Notes under the pieces: generated by a model | What the model was told of the DNA's origin: nothing | Databases searched by the model: none | What the model saw: only the letters and a program-made list of their open reading frames with translations | Position numbers and translations under genes: made by a program | Shown here: piece after piece, positions 1 through 10,723 of the stretch | Position numbering within the stretch: the first letter of the stretch is position 1 | Layout of the letters: each line of letters starts with the position of its first letter | Assembly (NCBI GenBank): GCA_900066355.1 | Contig: FMEL01000006.1 | Coordinates: forward strand, 1 to 64,000 | Reading direction: 5' to 3' | Origin: an uncultured Ruminococcus sp. | GTDB taxonomy: Bacteria; Bacillota; Clostridia; Lachnospirales; Lachnospiraceae | DNA length: 64,000 nt

Positions 1-1
1 C

Positions 2-139
2 ATCGTAAATGTAAAGCAGTCCGAAAGTGCCAAAAAGCCTTTGAATACGGTGTTTCAGGACATCTGCAAGCACGAGGTTTTGGGCGGCTTTTTTACGGAC
101 AAATCGTTTAATTTAGAAAATCCACAAAAAGTATCTTGA
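2..139 (+). other. Short open frame of unknown origin at the left edge
   Basis: A frame is open from the window edge to a TGA at 137-139 and ends in residues ...FNLENPQKVS. It is not the frame of the following helicase and I do not recognise the product. The helicase reading begins recognisably at about position 135, so this stretch is probably the 3' end of a different gene joined to the helicase by a deletion. Confidence 0.3.
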
Positions 140-1907
140 CAAACTCGACCCCGAAGGAACGGGCTATCGTGCAAAAACACGGTTTGCCCGTTTTTTTAAT
201 CTTCCGGAGCTGATCTCCATTTTTAAGGAAGCTGCAGATATTCAGACTTCTGATATGCTGAACCTTCCCGTACCGGAAGCAGAGTTTATCAATGAAGTCT
301 TGAAGCCAAGTGAAGAACAGCAGGAAATGGTCAGTGCTTTTTCAGAACGTGCCGAAAGTGTAAGAGGCGGTCTTGTGAATCCGACAGAAGATAATATGCT
401 CAAGATCACCAACGATGGAAGGAAGTGTGCGTTAGACCAAAGGCTTTTGAATGAACTTCTCCCGGATGCCGAAAAAAGCAAGGTTAATACCTGTGTGGAA
501 AATGCTTTCCAGGTATGGGATGAGGGAAAGACAGACCGGACAACCCAGCTGATCTTTTGTGACTTGTCTACTCCAAAAGGGGATGGGACTTTCAACGTAT
601 ATGATGATGTCCGGAACAAACTGGTTGCCAGAGGAATCCCGAAAGAAGAGATTGCTTTTATCCATGAATATAACACAGAGGCAAAGAAAGCGGAACTGTT
701 TGCAAAGGTGCGGGCCGGACAGGTGAGAATCCTCATGGGTTCTACACCGAAACTCGGTGCTGGTACCAACGTGCAAGACAGGCTCATTGCTCTGCATCAC
801 CTTGACTGTCCGTGGAAGCCGTCTGATCTGGAACAGCAGGAAGGGCGTATTTTAAGACAGGGAAACCAGAATGACAAAGTAAAGATATTCAGGTATGTGA
901 CGGAGAACACTTTTGATGCGTATATGTGGCAGATTTTGGAGAATAAGCAGAAGTTCATCAGTCAGATCATGACCAGTAAATCCCCGGTTAGGGCTTGTGA
1001 AGATGTGGATGATACGGCACTGTCCTATGCAGAGATCAAGGCACTTGCTACAGGCAATCCGTACATTAAGGAAAAAATGGATCTGGATGTGCAGGTGAGT
1101 AAGCTGAAACTCTTAAAGGCAAACCATACCAGTCAGATTTACCGTCTGGAATCCGATATTGCAAAGAATTTCCCGGTACAGATCAGTGCATTGAAAGAGC
1201 GGATTGCCGGGATGCAGATAGATTCCCAGATAGTAAAAAGCGTAGATTTACAGGATAATGACACGTTTACCATGACAGTAGGAAATGTCCTTTATGAAGA
1301 TAAGAAAGAAGCAGGCGAGGCATTGATTGCTGCCTGTGCAGGACTAAAAACCGTTAGCACCGGCGGAAAGGTCGGGGAATATCATGGGTTTACGTTATCT
1401 GCTTCCTACAATATGTTTTCCAATGCATTTGAACTGACGGTCAAAGGGAAATGTTCTTATAAGCTGGAGATCGGAAAAGACCCGGTAGGAAATATGCAGC
1501 GTATCCATAACACCCTTTCTTCCATTGACAGGAAGCTGACGGAAAGTGTGCAGAAATTGGAAACCGTACAACAGCAGCTTGTGACTGCACAGGAAGAGGT
1601 AAAGAAACCATTCCCGAAAGAAGCAGAGCTGAATGAAAAGATGGAACGGTTATCCGAGTTAAATGCGTTGCTGAACATGGATGAAAAGGGCAATGAGACG
1701 ATTATGGCAGATGAGGATATTGGCAGAGAAGGAGGTAGCACAGATAGCAGGGATGCTGTAGAAGAAAAAGAACTTCCGGAAACAGCAGACAGAATCCATA
1801 AGCCATCTATTCTGGAACGCTTAAAGCAGGAGAAGGCACAGCAGAATACAGCGGAACAGCCACCTGTACAGAAAGCTGCAAAGAAAAAACACGAACAGGA
1901 GTTATAA
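117..1907 (+). pseudogene. C-terminal part of ICE SNF2-type helicase (N-terminus lost)
   Basis: The frame is open from 117, after a TAG at 114. From about 135 the product matches the C-terminal half of the large methylase/SNF2-helicase proteins of Firmicutes ICEs: residues like PEGTGYRAKTRFARFFNLP, then a helicase C-terminal domain with GSTPKLGAGTNVQ (motif V) and QQEGRILRQGN (motif VI), then a coiled tail. Family members are usually about 2,000 or more residues; this frame has at most 596 codons and lacks Walker A and B. The first ATG (255) has no ribosome binding site. It reads as a truncated gene joined at its 5' side to unrelated sequence. Residual function is unlikely but cannot be excluded. 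Confidence 0.7.
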
Positions 1908-1961
1908 AAGATTTCCCGTCAGAGTTTTCTCTGGCGGTGACATAAAATGGAGGGTTTGTTT

Positions 1962-4900
1962 ATGGCAAATAATATAGAAAAACAACTAAAAGAAATATCG
2001 GAACGGCTGGAGCAGGGAGTAAAAGAAATCTTTACTTCGGAGAGATATACAGAATATCTGAATACCATGTCAAAGTTCCATAATTACAGTTTTAATAACA
2101 CCCTTCTGATCACCATGCAGAAACCGGAGTCTACGTTGGTGGCAGGGTATCAGGCGTGGCAGAAGAAGTTTAACCGCCATGTAAGGAGAGGGGAAAAAGG
2201 AATCCAGATTATCGCACCGGCACCCATCCGTGAGAAACAGGAGATTGAAAAGATTGATCCGGTGACCAAAGAGCCGGTGATCGGGGATGACGGTCAGCCG
2301 GAAACAGAGATTGTGGAGATGGTCATTCCAAGGTTCCGTGTGACAACGGTATTTGATGTCAGCCAGACAGAGGGAGAGCCGATTGCAGAGCTGGAAGTAC
2401 CGGACCTTACCGGGAGCGTACAATTTTATGACACGTTCATGGAAGCATTGCAGAACATTTCCCCTGTGCCAATCCGCATGATGGAGATAGAAGGGGAAGC
2501 AAAGGGGTATTATCATCAGACAGAAAAGTATATAGCAATTCAGGAAGATATGAGTAATCTCCAGACAATGAAAACCGGAGTACACGAAGTAAGCCATGCA
2601 TTGCTGCATGACCGGGAGGTAATGGATGCGGAAGGAATTTTAAAAGACCGGACAACCAAAGAAGTAGAAGCAGAAAGTATTGCTTATATTGTCTGCAATC
2701 ACTTTGGTCTGGATACTTCCGAATACTCTTTTACCTATATCGCCAGCTGGTGTGAAAGCAAGGATATGAAAGCACTCCGGGCATCTATGGATACCATCCG
2801 GAAAACGTCTGCGGAAGTCATTGAGAATATCGAGACACAGATGCACGAGCTGGAAATGGAAAGACCAGTTCGGGATACTTTTCATAAGGAAGATTTAATT
2901 CTGCATCTTTCAGGCAGTATGGGTTCCGAGTTTACTTATGATCTGATCGAAAACATGAGCAGGGAACAGTTAGAGCAGAATGTGGGGGAATACGTCCGCC
3001 TTCTGGAAAGTGGTGAGATAGAGGAGAATGAGAAACCACTGGAAAGTTTTCTGGAAGAAAAAGGTGCTGCCGTCACACCACTCTATGACAGCAGTGGACA
3101 CGGAGAAAATTATCCGATTGATTTTTATGATATGGAATATGATGCTGACACAGGCGTAACTTATTTTTCTGACCTTTCTCCGAAAGAGCAGGCAGAGATG
3201 TTGGTGCAAAAAGCAGAGTTTCCAAGAAATATTTTTTCAGAAGAAGAAAAGGCATTTGTAAATGAATATGCAGAAACCTTCCCCGGACAGGTGGAAAGAC
3301 TGAATGACCTGGTATGGGATATGAGGGAATCTTACGATGAAGCCGGTTCAAAGTTGGTGTATGAAGTGATCCAAGCAGCAAGGGCGAACTTCCCAGCGAA
3401 GGAACCGGAAATTGAAGAAGAAACAGCCATGCAGTATGCCCACCGTCTGATTGAAACGGCAGAAGCTGCCAATACGGGGAATTTTACAGATTCCCAGAGA
3501 AATCTTATTGTGAATTTTGCATATAAGATGGATGACAAAGATGAAGTGCTTGGATTGGTGAACCGTATGATGACCGCAATCCGCAGACCGGGAAGTGAAT
3601 ATATGAGAAGCCTTATGAATGAAACACAGGCACAGATTGACAATTTCCCGGATGGCATGGTCGGTTTTACCGAAATGCACGAGGCAGGAATCCAGTTAGA
3701 ACATATGCTTCCGCTTACGAAAGACCGGGCATATGAACTGTACCGTGGAGGGGCAGAAATTTATGTGTTACATGGAAATCCAGAGAATCCACAGCTGGCA
3801 GAATCAACACTTGTAGACACAGAAGATGCAATTCTTGGATATGACGGTATCTTTGGAATCACAGAAACAGAATGGGAAGTCCAGAAAGAAAGAGAAGTCT
3901 CTGCCACAAAACAGGAAGCACTGGAACGGCAGAGTGCAGAAAAGATTGATGAGACACTTCTTCTGCATGGAGAAAGCGGAAGGTTTGCCATTTATCAGAT
4001 GGATACCGTGGATACCGGAGATGAGCATACTTATCAGTTTATGGGAATGGAATCCGCAGAGAGTCTGGGCTATACCATTGACGGAAAGGATTACCGGATG
4101 GTTTATGCAGCACCGTGGATGCCAACAATCACGTTAGACAATATTTTTGAACGCTTTAACATTGACCGACCGGAAGATTTCCGTGGCCATTCCTTATCGG
4201 TAAGTGATGTGATCGTGATAAACAGGGGTGCAGAGATCACAGCCTATTATGTAGATTCTTTTGGATTTCAGGAACTTCCGGAGTTTGTTCAGCAGAGAAT
4301 GAACATGCTGGAACACAATTCTGTCAGGGCATATCCGCCAGTTTATAAAGGTACATTGGAACAGGCAATGGCAGAACGGGACGTAGATGCTTATCTGGAT
4401 TCCAGAAAGTTAAACATCGACTGTAAGAACGCAATCGAAGAAGCTATCCGGGAGAATTTTGACGGGCTGCACTTAAAGCAGGATGCGGCAAAAGAAGTCG
4501 TGGAACGCTTCGGGGAAGAACGTATGAATTTTGTTATGGCAAATACCATCCGTGAACTTTCCCATGATGGAAGATTTTCCAGACAGAACAAAGACTGGGC
4601 GGAGCATATCGAAGTCCCGGAAAATATCAGCCGGGGCAGAAATCTGAACCTGGATTATGTGATCGAAAGCCACCCGGCAGTTTTAGATGGGTTTATCGAC
4701 ATGGCAAGAGCTGAGATCCGGATGCAGAGGATAGAACAGGCGATAGGAGAAAACAAAGTGACGATCACAGCAGAGACAAGAGGATATGAAGCAGAAGGAC
4801 ATAACGGGACATGGCATACGGTTGAAGAAAAGGAATATGCCGGGGAGAAGTTTTTCTTAATGGAACATGATGAATTTGGCTCCGATGTGGCAGGCATTAT

Positions 4901-7310
4901 CGTAGCAGAAAATGGACAGCTTGTAGCGGAGGACTTATGGAACGGATTTGACGCAGGAGCATTGGAAGCTGTTTCAGAATATTTGCAGGAAAATGGAACA
5001 ACACTTTATGACTTGACGGAATTCCCGAAAGATTCTGTTGTAACCCTGCGGAGTGGACAGACACTTACAATCGAAGAAATACAGGCAGTACAGAAAGATA
5101 CCTGGGAAGAAACGATGGCAGGAAAAAATGAATCTGGAACGGATGTCCGGTTTAATTTCCATGCAGTCAGTGAGGTGCAGCTGCCAGAAGGCATAAAGTT
5201 GAAAATGCCAGAGATTCATTACGTTGATAATTTTTATGTGATGGAAGATGTAAATGCAGAGGGTGTAGTAAAAGTAAACCGGTATGAATCACTGGATGAA
5301 GCGATGCAGGAATATTTACGCCTGCCAAATCATCAGAAAAAAGTGCTTGGTATCCAGAATACGGAAACAATGCAGGAAAGCATGGATTTTATCCGATGTG
5401 AAAACGGAATAGATCAGCTGACCCATGCATATGAACAGATCGGAGGGTGGCTGAATCCGGAAATATATGAAGCGGTAAATAAAATGGAAAATATGCTGGA
5501 CTGGAATGAGGTACAGATTGCATATCAGATTGGAAAACAATACTTTACAATCCAGACTGCAGAAGATGGCTATGATTATACATTTTACAATGAAGATTAT
5601 CAGGAGGATGATGGAGGAATCTATGACAATCCGACAATTTATGTAGATGAAGCTGCCAGTGATATTTTGGAAGATAAAGGGTACTCATTGGAAGACGCAA
5701 AAGTAGTGGATTATGAAGAATTGATGGCAGATGTGGAAGAAGTTCAGGAAGAACAGATGCAGCGGATACAATTAGAAAAAAACTGCCCAGCAAGTATTTT
5801 TGAAGGATTTCACAGGGAAGAAGCACTGCAAACCTATGAAGGAATCGCACTGCAGTTTACCGAGAGCAAAGGGTATCTGAGCATACAGGCAACAGAAGAA
5901 GGATATTCCTTTATTTTTTATGACTCTGATTTGCATGAAATCCAGAGTGGTGATTACGATAATCCAGACGCATCCATTCAGGAAGCTGCTTATGAAATTC
6001 TTAAAAGTGAAAGAATGGATGACCTGGAATGTGTCAAAGTGGATTATAAAGAATTTGAAGAAATGACGATCCAGCACTCTAAGGATTTATTGCAGGAGGG
6101 GGAACTTCGTGCGACTTCTGAGCTTGGAAGAAATGAACTGGCATTAAATAGCCTGAGCAGGGCAGAAGTAGAACGAGGGGTTCTGTATCATGCACAGGCA
6201 GTATTAGAAGATATGGGAATGGAACAGGAGGTAGAGCTGCTTGCTGCAAGAGTGTATGGTTCCAGAAGCAGACAAGACCTTTACCGGGAAGATTCTGACC
6301 TTGATGTAGTGATTTCTTATCGTGGCAATATCCGTGAAGACAGTTTCTTCAATGAATTAAATGCTCATGGTATAGCAATGGCAGGTATTAAGGTGGACAT
6401 CAATCCTATCGCAAAAGAAAGAATCACTCTGGCAGAATATATGAAGGAAGCAGATGCTTACCTTGATCAGCAGGAGATTAAAAAGCTGGCGGTGGATTTA
6501 GATAATTTCAGCTATGAATATGACGCTTATGAATATAAAGATACCGTTGAGAACAGGGAAGAACAGGTGGAGAAAATCACAGAGGACATTCTGAATAAGA
6601 AAACAGAGTGTTTAAAGGACTGGTTGGTTGAAGTATCTGAAGAATCCGATATAGACAGCGATGTTATAACTGCCCATTCTTTACTTTCCCGTCTGGAGGA
6701 CGCAGAGAGATTTTCTATCTTTGACAAACAGCCAGAGCAGGAACAGCCAGAAGCCACGATCAGTTTTTATGTCGCAGAGTGCATGGAGTTTCCGGTCATG
6801 GGAGAGTACCATAACAACCTTACTTTAGAAGAAGCCATTAAAATATATGAGAGTATCCCGTCAGAACGGTTGCATGGAATCAAAGGAATCGGATTTGATC
6901 TGCAAGATGGCGATGAAGATTATTCTGGGGAATATGGACTCATGAGTGGAGACAGGATAGACAGGGATCTGATTGATATGATTCCACATTATAAGGAGAG
7001 TCCATTGGTACAGAAAGCAATCAACGATATGGAAAAATATCTGAATGAGAAACATGGAAAAGTGCAGGAAGCAGAACAGACCGTGGAAGTGAAACAGGAA
7101 GTTTCAGAAACACCAGTCAAGAAAGAATCCGTATCAGTAGAACCGAACCAGACGCAAAAGAAAGAGCCTGTAAAGGGCGAAAAAGGAGAACTGAAAAAAT
7201 CTGTGCTGCAGTCGTTAAAAGAGTTCCAGGCAAGAGTAAAAGCACAGGAGCAGAAAGAAATGGCAACTGAAAAATCCAAAGCACATAAGAAGGGGGATGT
7301 AGAATTATGA
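1962..7310 (+). CDS. Polyvalent ICE protein: ArdC-type domain, zincin protease, nucleotidyltransferase
   Basis: This very large protein (1,782 aa) is typical of conjugative elements. The N-terminus resembles ArdC single-strand DNA-binding antirestriction domains (about residues 10-90). A zincin metallopeptidase motif HEVSH lies at residues 208-212. YodL-like and related repeats follow in the middle, with homology to the gene at 7555. A nucleotidyltransferase signature is seen near residues 1433-1448: GS, then DSDLD, with a third acidic residue in VDINP downstream. Start 1962 is preferred over the in-frame ATG at 1947 because GGAGGG at 1949-1954 is correctly spaced from 1962. It probably enters or protects DNA in the recipient during transfer; that role is inferred from the family. 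The stop overlaps the next start (ATGA). Confidence 0.85.
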   Translation: MANNIEKQLKEISERLEQGVKEIFTSERYTEYLNTMSKFHNYSFNNTLLITMQKPESTLVAGYQAWQKKFNRHVRRGEKGIQIIAPAPIREKQEIEKIDPVTKEPVIGDDGQPETEIVEMVIPRFRVTTVFDVSQTEGEPIAELEVPDLTGSVQFYDTFMEALQNISPVPIRMMEIEGEAKGYYHQTEKYIAIQEDMSNLQTMKTGVHEVSHALLHDREVMDAEGILKDRTTKEVEAESIAYIVCNHFGLDTSEYSFTYIASWCESKDMKALRASMDTIRKTSAEVIENIETQMHELEMERPVRDTFHKEDLILHLSGSMGSEFTYDLIENMSREQLEQNVGEYVRLLESGEIEENEKPLESFLEEKGAAVTPLYDSSGHGENYPIDFYDMEYDADTGVTYFSDLSPKEQAEMLVQKAEFPRNIFSEEEKAFVNEYAETFPGQVERLNDLVWDMRESYDEAGSKLVYEVIQAARANFPAKEPEIEEETAMQYAHRLIETAEAANTGNFTDSQRNLIVNFAYKMDDKDEVLGLVNRMMTAIRRPGSEYMRSLMNETQAQIDNFPDGMVGFTEMHEAGIQLEHMLPLTKDRAYELYRGGAEIYVLHGNPENPQLAESTLVDTEDAILGYDGIFGITETEWEVQKEREVSATKQEALERQSAEKIDETLLLHGESGRFAIYQMDTVDTGDEHTYQFMGMESAESLGYTIDGKDYRMVYAAPWMPTITLDNIFERFNIDRPEDFRGHSLSVSDVIVINRGAEITAYYVDSFGFQELPEFVQQRMNMLEHNSVRAYPPVYKGTLEQAMAERDVDAYLDSRKLNIDCKNAIEEAIRENFDGLHLKQDAAKEVVERFGEERMNFVMANTIRELSHDGRFSRQNKDWAEHIEVPENISRGRNLNLDYVIESHPAVLDGFIDMARAEIRMQRIEQAIGENKVTITAETRGYEAEGHNGTWHTVEEKEYAGEKFFLMEHDEFGSDVAGIIVAENGQLVAEDLWNGFDAGALEAVSEYLQENGTTLYDLTEFPKDSVVTLRSGQTLTIEEIQAVQKDTWEETMAGKNESGTDVRFNFHAVSEVQLPEGIKLKMPEIHYVDNFYVMEDVNAEGVVKVNRYESLDEAMQEYLRLPNHQKKVLGIQNTETMQESMDFIRCENGIDQLTHAYEQIGGWLNPEIYEAVNKMENMLDWNEVQIAYQIGKQYFTIQTAEDGYDYTFYNEDYQEDDGGIYDNPTIYVDEAASDILEDKGYSLEDAKVVDYEELMADVEEVQEEQMQRIQLEKNCPASIFEGFHREEALQTYEGIALQFTESKGYLSIQATEEGYSFIFYDSDLHEIQSGDYDNPDASIQEAAYEILKSERMDDLECVKVDYKEFEEMTIQHSKDLLQEGELRATSELGRNELALNSLSRAEVERGVLYHAQAVLEDMGMEQEVELLAARVYGSRSRQDLYREDSDLDVVISYRGNIREDSFFNELNAHGIAMAGIKVDINPIAKERITLAEYMKEADAYLDQQEIKKLAVDLDNFSYEYDAYEYKDTVENREEQVEKITEDILNKKTECLKDWLVEVSEESDIDSDVITAHSLLSRLEDAERFSIFDKQPEQEQPEATISFYVAECMEFPVMGEYHNNLTLEEAIKIYESIPSERLHGIKGIGFDLQDGDEDYSGEYGLMSGDRIDRDLIDMIPHYKESPLVQKAINDMEKYLNEKHGKVQEAEQTVEVKQEVSETPVKKESVSVEPNQTQKKEPVKGEKGELKKSVLQSLKEFQARVKAQEQKEMATEKSKAHKKGDVEL

Positions 7311-7558
7311 TGGATTTGGCAATGAACTTTGATACAGACGAATGTTTAGTGACCGCAATGTTTGATAAAGGCAACAGAAATGATACGATGGAAGCCATCG
7401 ACAATATCATTCCATTTCTGAAAGGGGATGCGGATATGATCGGGCTGGTCTGCAATACTATAAGAAAGCTGTTCTGCATGAGTGATGAAGGCTATGAGAT
7501 TTTTCTTATGGATCTGGAAGATTATAAAGCGGAATTGGAAGAGGAGGACGAGGAATGA
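7307..7558 (+). CDS. Small acidic ICE protein, unknown function
   Basis: An 83-residue acidic protein ending in EEEDEE. Its start overlaps the stop of the preceding polyvalent gene, and its own stop overlaps the start of the next gene, so the three genes look translationally coupled. No catalytic motif is visible. Proteins of this size and position are common in Lachnospiraceae conjugative elements, but I cannot name a function. Confidence 0.7.
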   Translation: MMDLAMNFDTDECLVTAMFDKGNRNDTMEAIDNIIPFLKGDADMIGLVCNTIRKLFCMSDEGYEIFLMDLEDYKAELEEEDEE

Positions 7559-8475
7559 GAACAAGTCAGTGTGCAGTATATCAGGTAAAAGAAACACCAG
7601 AGTATCGTGATGTTCGTTTCCGTTCTTATGAAAAGCTGAGAAGCGAAGGAAAGAGCGTCAGCATTGAGAACTATCAGCAGGTGTATATTGGAAGAATCCA
7701 GCCGGGGGAAACTCCGGCGGATATAAAAATACGCCTGCAGAAACAGCGACCGAAGAACTTCAAAGGTCATTCCATCGGATGTAGCGATGTTCTGGTAATC
7801 ACGGATGAGGGAAAAACCACAGCCTACTATATTAATAGAGATGAATTCATTATCGTTCCAGAATTTCTCACAAGCAAAAGTTCCTCTGATACCAGACTTT
7901 CCATTGATACAACAGGATATGAAATCGAAGGAAAGAAAGGAACATGGCTTGCCCAGGATTATATTTTGATGAATGAGAAGAAATGGTTCCTGATGGAACA
8001 TGAAGAGTATGGAACAAGAGCTGCCTATGTGATTCTCAGTGAGGAAGGTGCCGTAGTCATGAATGACTGTTACAATGGCTTTGATGAAGAAGCCAGACAT
8101 AACATTCAGAATTTTATGCAGCAACAGGTAGCAAAAGAACAGGAACAGCAAAGACAACAGCAGGTGCAATCACAAATGCAGTCTAATCAGATACAGCAGT
8201 CACCAGAACAGCAGAAAAAGAAACCAGAGCTGGCAAACTGGCAGAAGGTCATGGACAACGGAGAATATCTTCGCAGTGCGGAGATGGCAGAAGAAGCCAA
8301 TTACAACATGATTGATGGACTGATGAACAATGTTCGTAAGAAAAAAGATAAAGATAAACCAAGAGAATCCGTACTTGCCAGGCTCCGGCTCAATCAGAAG
8401 AAAGTTGCAAAACAAGGGAAGAAACAGACACAGCAGAAAGCGATGGCGGAGGATATGGAGAGGAAGAAGAAATAG
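7555..8475 (+). CDS. YodL/DUF4316-type ICE protein
   Basis: This 306-residue protein has an N-terminal YodL-like region (about residues 25-105, with GHSIGCSDVLVI and TAYYINRDEF). A second module follows (about 115-185, TGYEIEGKKGTW...FLMEHEEYGT) that closely resembles a segment of the large upstream protein. The C-terminus is Gln- and Lys-rich, with a short conserved ESVLARLRLNQKK box typical of DUF4316. Start 7555 overlaps the preceding stop by 4 bases. It ends the cotranscribed group; a terminator follows at 8489. The shared modules suggest that it is a cut-down relative or partner of the polyvalent protein. Molecular function is unknown. Confidence 0.8.
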   Translation: MRTSQCAVYQVKETPEYRDVRFRSYEKLRSEGKSVSIENYQQVYIGRIQPGETPADIKIRLQKQRPKNFKGHSIGCSDVLVITDEGKTTAYYINRDEFIIVPEFLTSKSSSDTRLSIDTTGYEIEGKKGTWLAQDYILMNEKKWFLMEHEEYGTRAAYVILSEEGAVVMNDCYNGFDEEARHNIQNFMQQQVAKEQEQQRQQQVQSQMQSNQIQQSPEQQKKKPELANWQKVMDNGEYLRSAEMAEEANYNMIDGLMNNVRKKKDKDKPRESVLARLRLNQKKVAKQGKKQTQQKAMAEDMERKKK

Positions 8476-8488
8476 TATGTGACAAAAG

Positions 8489-8523
8489 TGGTCTTGCTAC
8501 ACATGTGGCAGGGCCATTTTTTT
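8489..8523 (+). terminator. Rho-independent terminator after the ArdC operon
   Basis: An 11-bp stem with three G-U pairs (arms 8489-8499 and 8506-8516) has a 6-base loop and is followed by seven T. It sits 13 bases after the stop of the DUF4316-type gene. Confidence 0.75.
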
Positions 8524-8627
8524 CGTTGAAAAAAAGAAAAGGATGCTTATAATAATACTATAAGTGCGTATATAGCAAAAAAATGAAAAAGTAGTTAAGG
8601 ACAATATCGGATATGAAGGGAGAATAA

Positions 8628-10613
8628 ATGGACAGAGAAACATTTTTAACGGGGATGAAAAACATAGATTTATGTCATCCATATGCGAAAAAATTCCGAA
8701 ATACATATTTGTCATATATTGAAAAATAAAAAATAAGTAAACAAAACGATTCTTATTGGAACAATGTAACAGAAGATAACTTTGATGAACAATACGAAGT
8801 AAAATGGAATAAAAAGTGGTTTTATATCGGTAACAAGATAGAACAGTTTTATAATGAAATGGGATGGGACATCCAAAAGTTATATGCAAATAAAACCGTA
8901 GAATATCTAGCTGCAGATGATATTTATTATAGAAATTTTGTGATTCAAGATATTTGGGATAATTTATTAAAGGAGCAGGATGAAAAAGAATTATGCTGGG
9001 CAGTAATGAATTTTATTTCGGTGTTGCAAAATACAGAGGAGCAGAATGAACTGAAAAATAATTTGAATCTTCTTATGGGTGAAATCTTTGAATATCCGCT
9101 GGAAGCATATGAGAATAATGAAAAAGCTTTGATGGACTATATTAAGGGGCATAGTGGTATCCCATGTGCATTTGGAGATATTGAAATAGATATTAAGAAT
9201 AATCGGTTAGGGCAAGGTGGAAATGGCGTTGTATTTTCTGGTGTACTTGGCAAATATGATGTAGCCGTAAAATTTTTGATTAATTATTCAAAAAAGAAAT
9301 TGGAGAGATTTAAGGCTGAGTATATTAATGTAAATATTGTCAGAGAAAGATTAAAACATACGGTCAGTTACTTGAATTATGAAACTCTAAATTTGGGAAA
9401 TGAAGCTATTCCATTTATTGTTATGAAAAAATACGATGTATCATTAAAAAAAGCACGATTAGCTCAGGAAGAGGTTAGTTGGGATAATTTGATGAAATTA
9501 TTTAATGATTTGTGTTTGGCATTAAAATCTTTAGAAGAAAACAATATTATTCATAGAGATTTGAAACCGGAAAATATCTTAATGGATCAAGAGGGAAATT
9601 ATATTGTCACAGATTTTGGAATAGCTCATTTTGAGGATGACAAATACCCTATTAAAGATTTGACGAAAAAAGGTGATAGATTAGCTAATTGGGAATTTTC
9701 TGCACCAGAACAGATAAATAATGGACAGATTACACCAGCAACGGATATTTATGCATTAGGTCAAATTTTATATTGGTATTGTTTTGGAAGTGTGAATAGA
9801 GGAACGGGAGGAAGGCATCTTCAAGAAATATTTCAAAACGATAATGTAGGTAAAATGGATGCGATAATATATAAATGCCTGTCCAATGAACCTATGGAAA
9901 GATTTCAAAGTATTGAAGAAATTGAGAATGAATATAATCAGGTTAAAAAAAGAAAAATAGATGTATATGATGATATGTATACGTTTAACGATGTGGTTAG
10001 AAGCGTTCTTCCAGAAGCCTATAGACTGCCTTATGAAACTGAAAATAGTAAAATTATAGAAGAATTAATTCAAAAGTTGGATGAAGCAATATTTAATCAG
10101 GAACTATGGTATAATACAGGTTTAGGAAATAATGAATTTACAAAGATTGAGCATTTGAAAAATGGAAATTATTTACTGTGTGGACGAGAAATTATAATAG
10201 AAAAAATATATGCTTTGGTGACAAATAATTATTACGACGATTTACTAATTTTAAAAATTGAAAATCCTGCACTGTATATGATTGATGGTGAAGAATATGA
10301 TCATATCATGATTATTAATAATGAAATTCTTGAGCCATATTATAAAATAGAATCAGGATATTATAGATTTAAAGATGGACATGTTGAATCATTTAAAAAT
10401 CTTGATATTCAAGAAAGAACTACTTATCGGGGATTTGCAGATGCGGAAAAATATATAGTAATTGGTGTGCAGGAACATTGTTCTATTATCAGTGAAAATG
10501 ATCAGTGGATAGAACAATTGCAGGAACATGAAACATTGTCTCCAGAAATAATGAGAGATTTACAAAAGAATATATCTAAGAATAAAACATATAATGTACG
10601 TCTTGGTATATAA
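8628..10613 (+). pseudogene. Serine/threonine protein kinase gene with an in-frame stop at codon 34
   Basis: ATG 8628 has a good ribosome binding site (AAGGGAG at 8616-8622). Its frame is interrupted by TAA at 8727-8729 and then continues open to 10613. The downstream part (first internal ATG 8859, no ribosome binding site) encodes a clear protein kinase. Counted from 8859 it has a glycine loop LGQGGNGVV near 116-124, VAVKF lysine 138, HRDLKPEN at 232-239 and DFG at 252-254. A C-terminal region of about 240 residues is unrecognised. The N-terminal ~190 residues of the full frame are also unassigned. Base composition is more AT-rich than in its neighbours, so it may be separately acquired cargo. 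Either a nonsense mutation inactivated it or a shorter product is made from an internal start. Confidence 0.75.
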
Positions 10614-10676
10614 GGTTAAACTTTTAGATGAGTAGGTCAAGTTTATTTGATTTTTAATGAAAAATGATATTATAAA

Positions 10677-10711
10677 TGCCAATACCCTATTTTATTTGTA
10701 GGGTATTGGCA
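10677..10711. terminator. Perfect 12-bp hairpin downstream of the kinase gene
   Basis: Arms TGCCAATACCCT (10677-10688) and its exact complement (10700-10711) enclose an 11-base AT-rich loop. There is no strong T tract on the plus strand; the minus strand continues with ATTTATAAT. It could be a weak bidirectional terminator or another structured signal. Confidence 0.4.
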
Positions 10712-10723
10712 TTGTAGTGTATG

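Noticed and set aside
7522..8169. Long minus-strand frame of 215 codons opposite the DUF4316-type gene
   Set aside because: It lies opposite a well-supported gene, has no ribosome binding site and reads as low-complexity sequence; antisense shadow.
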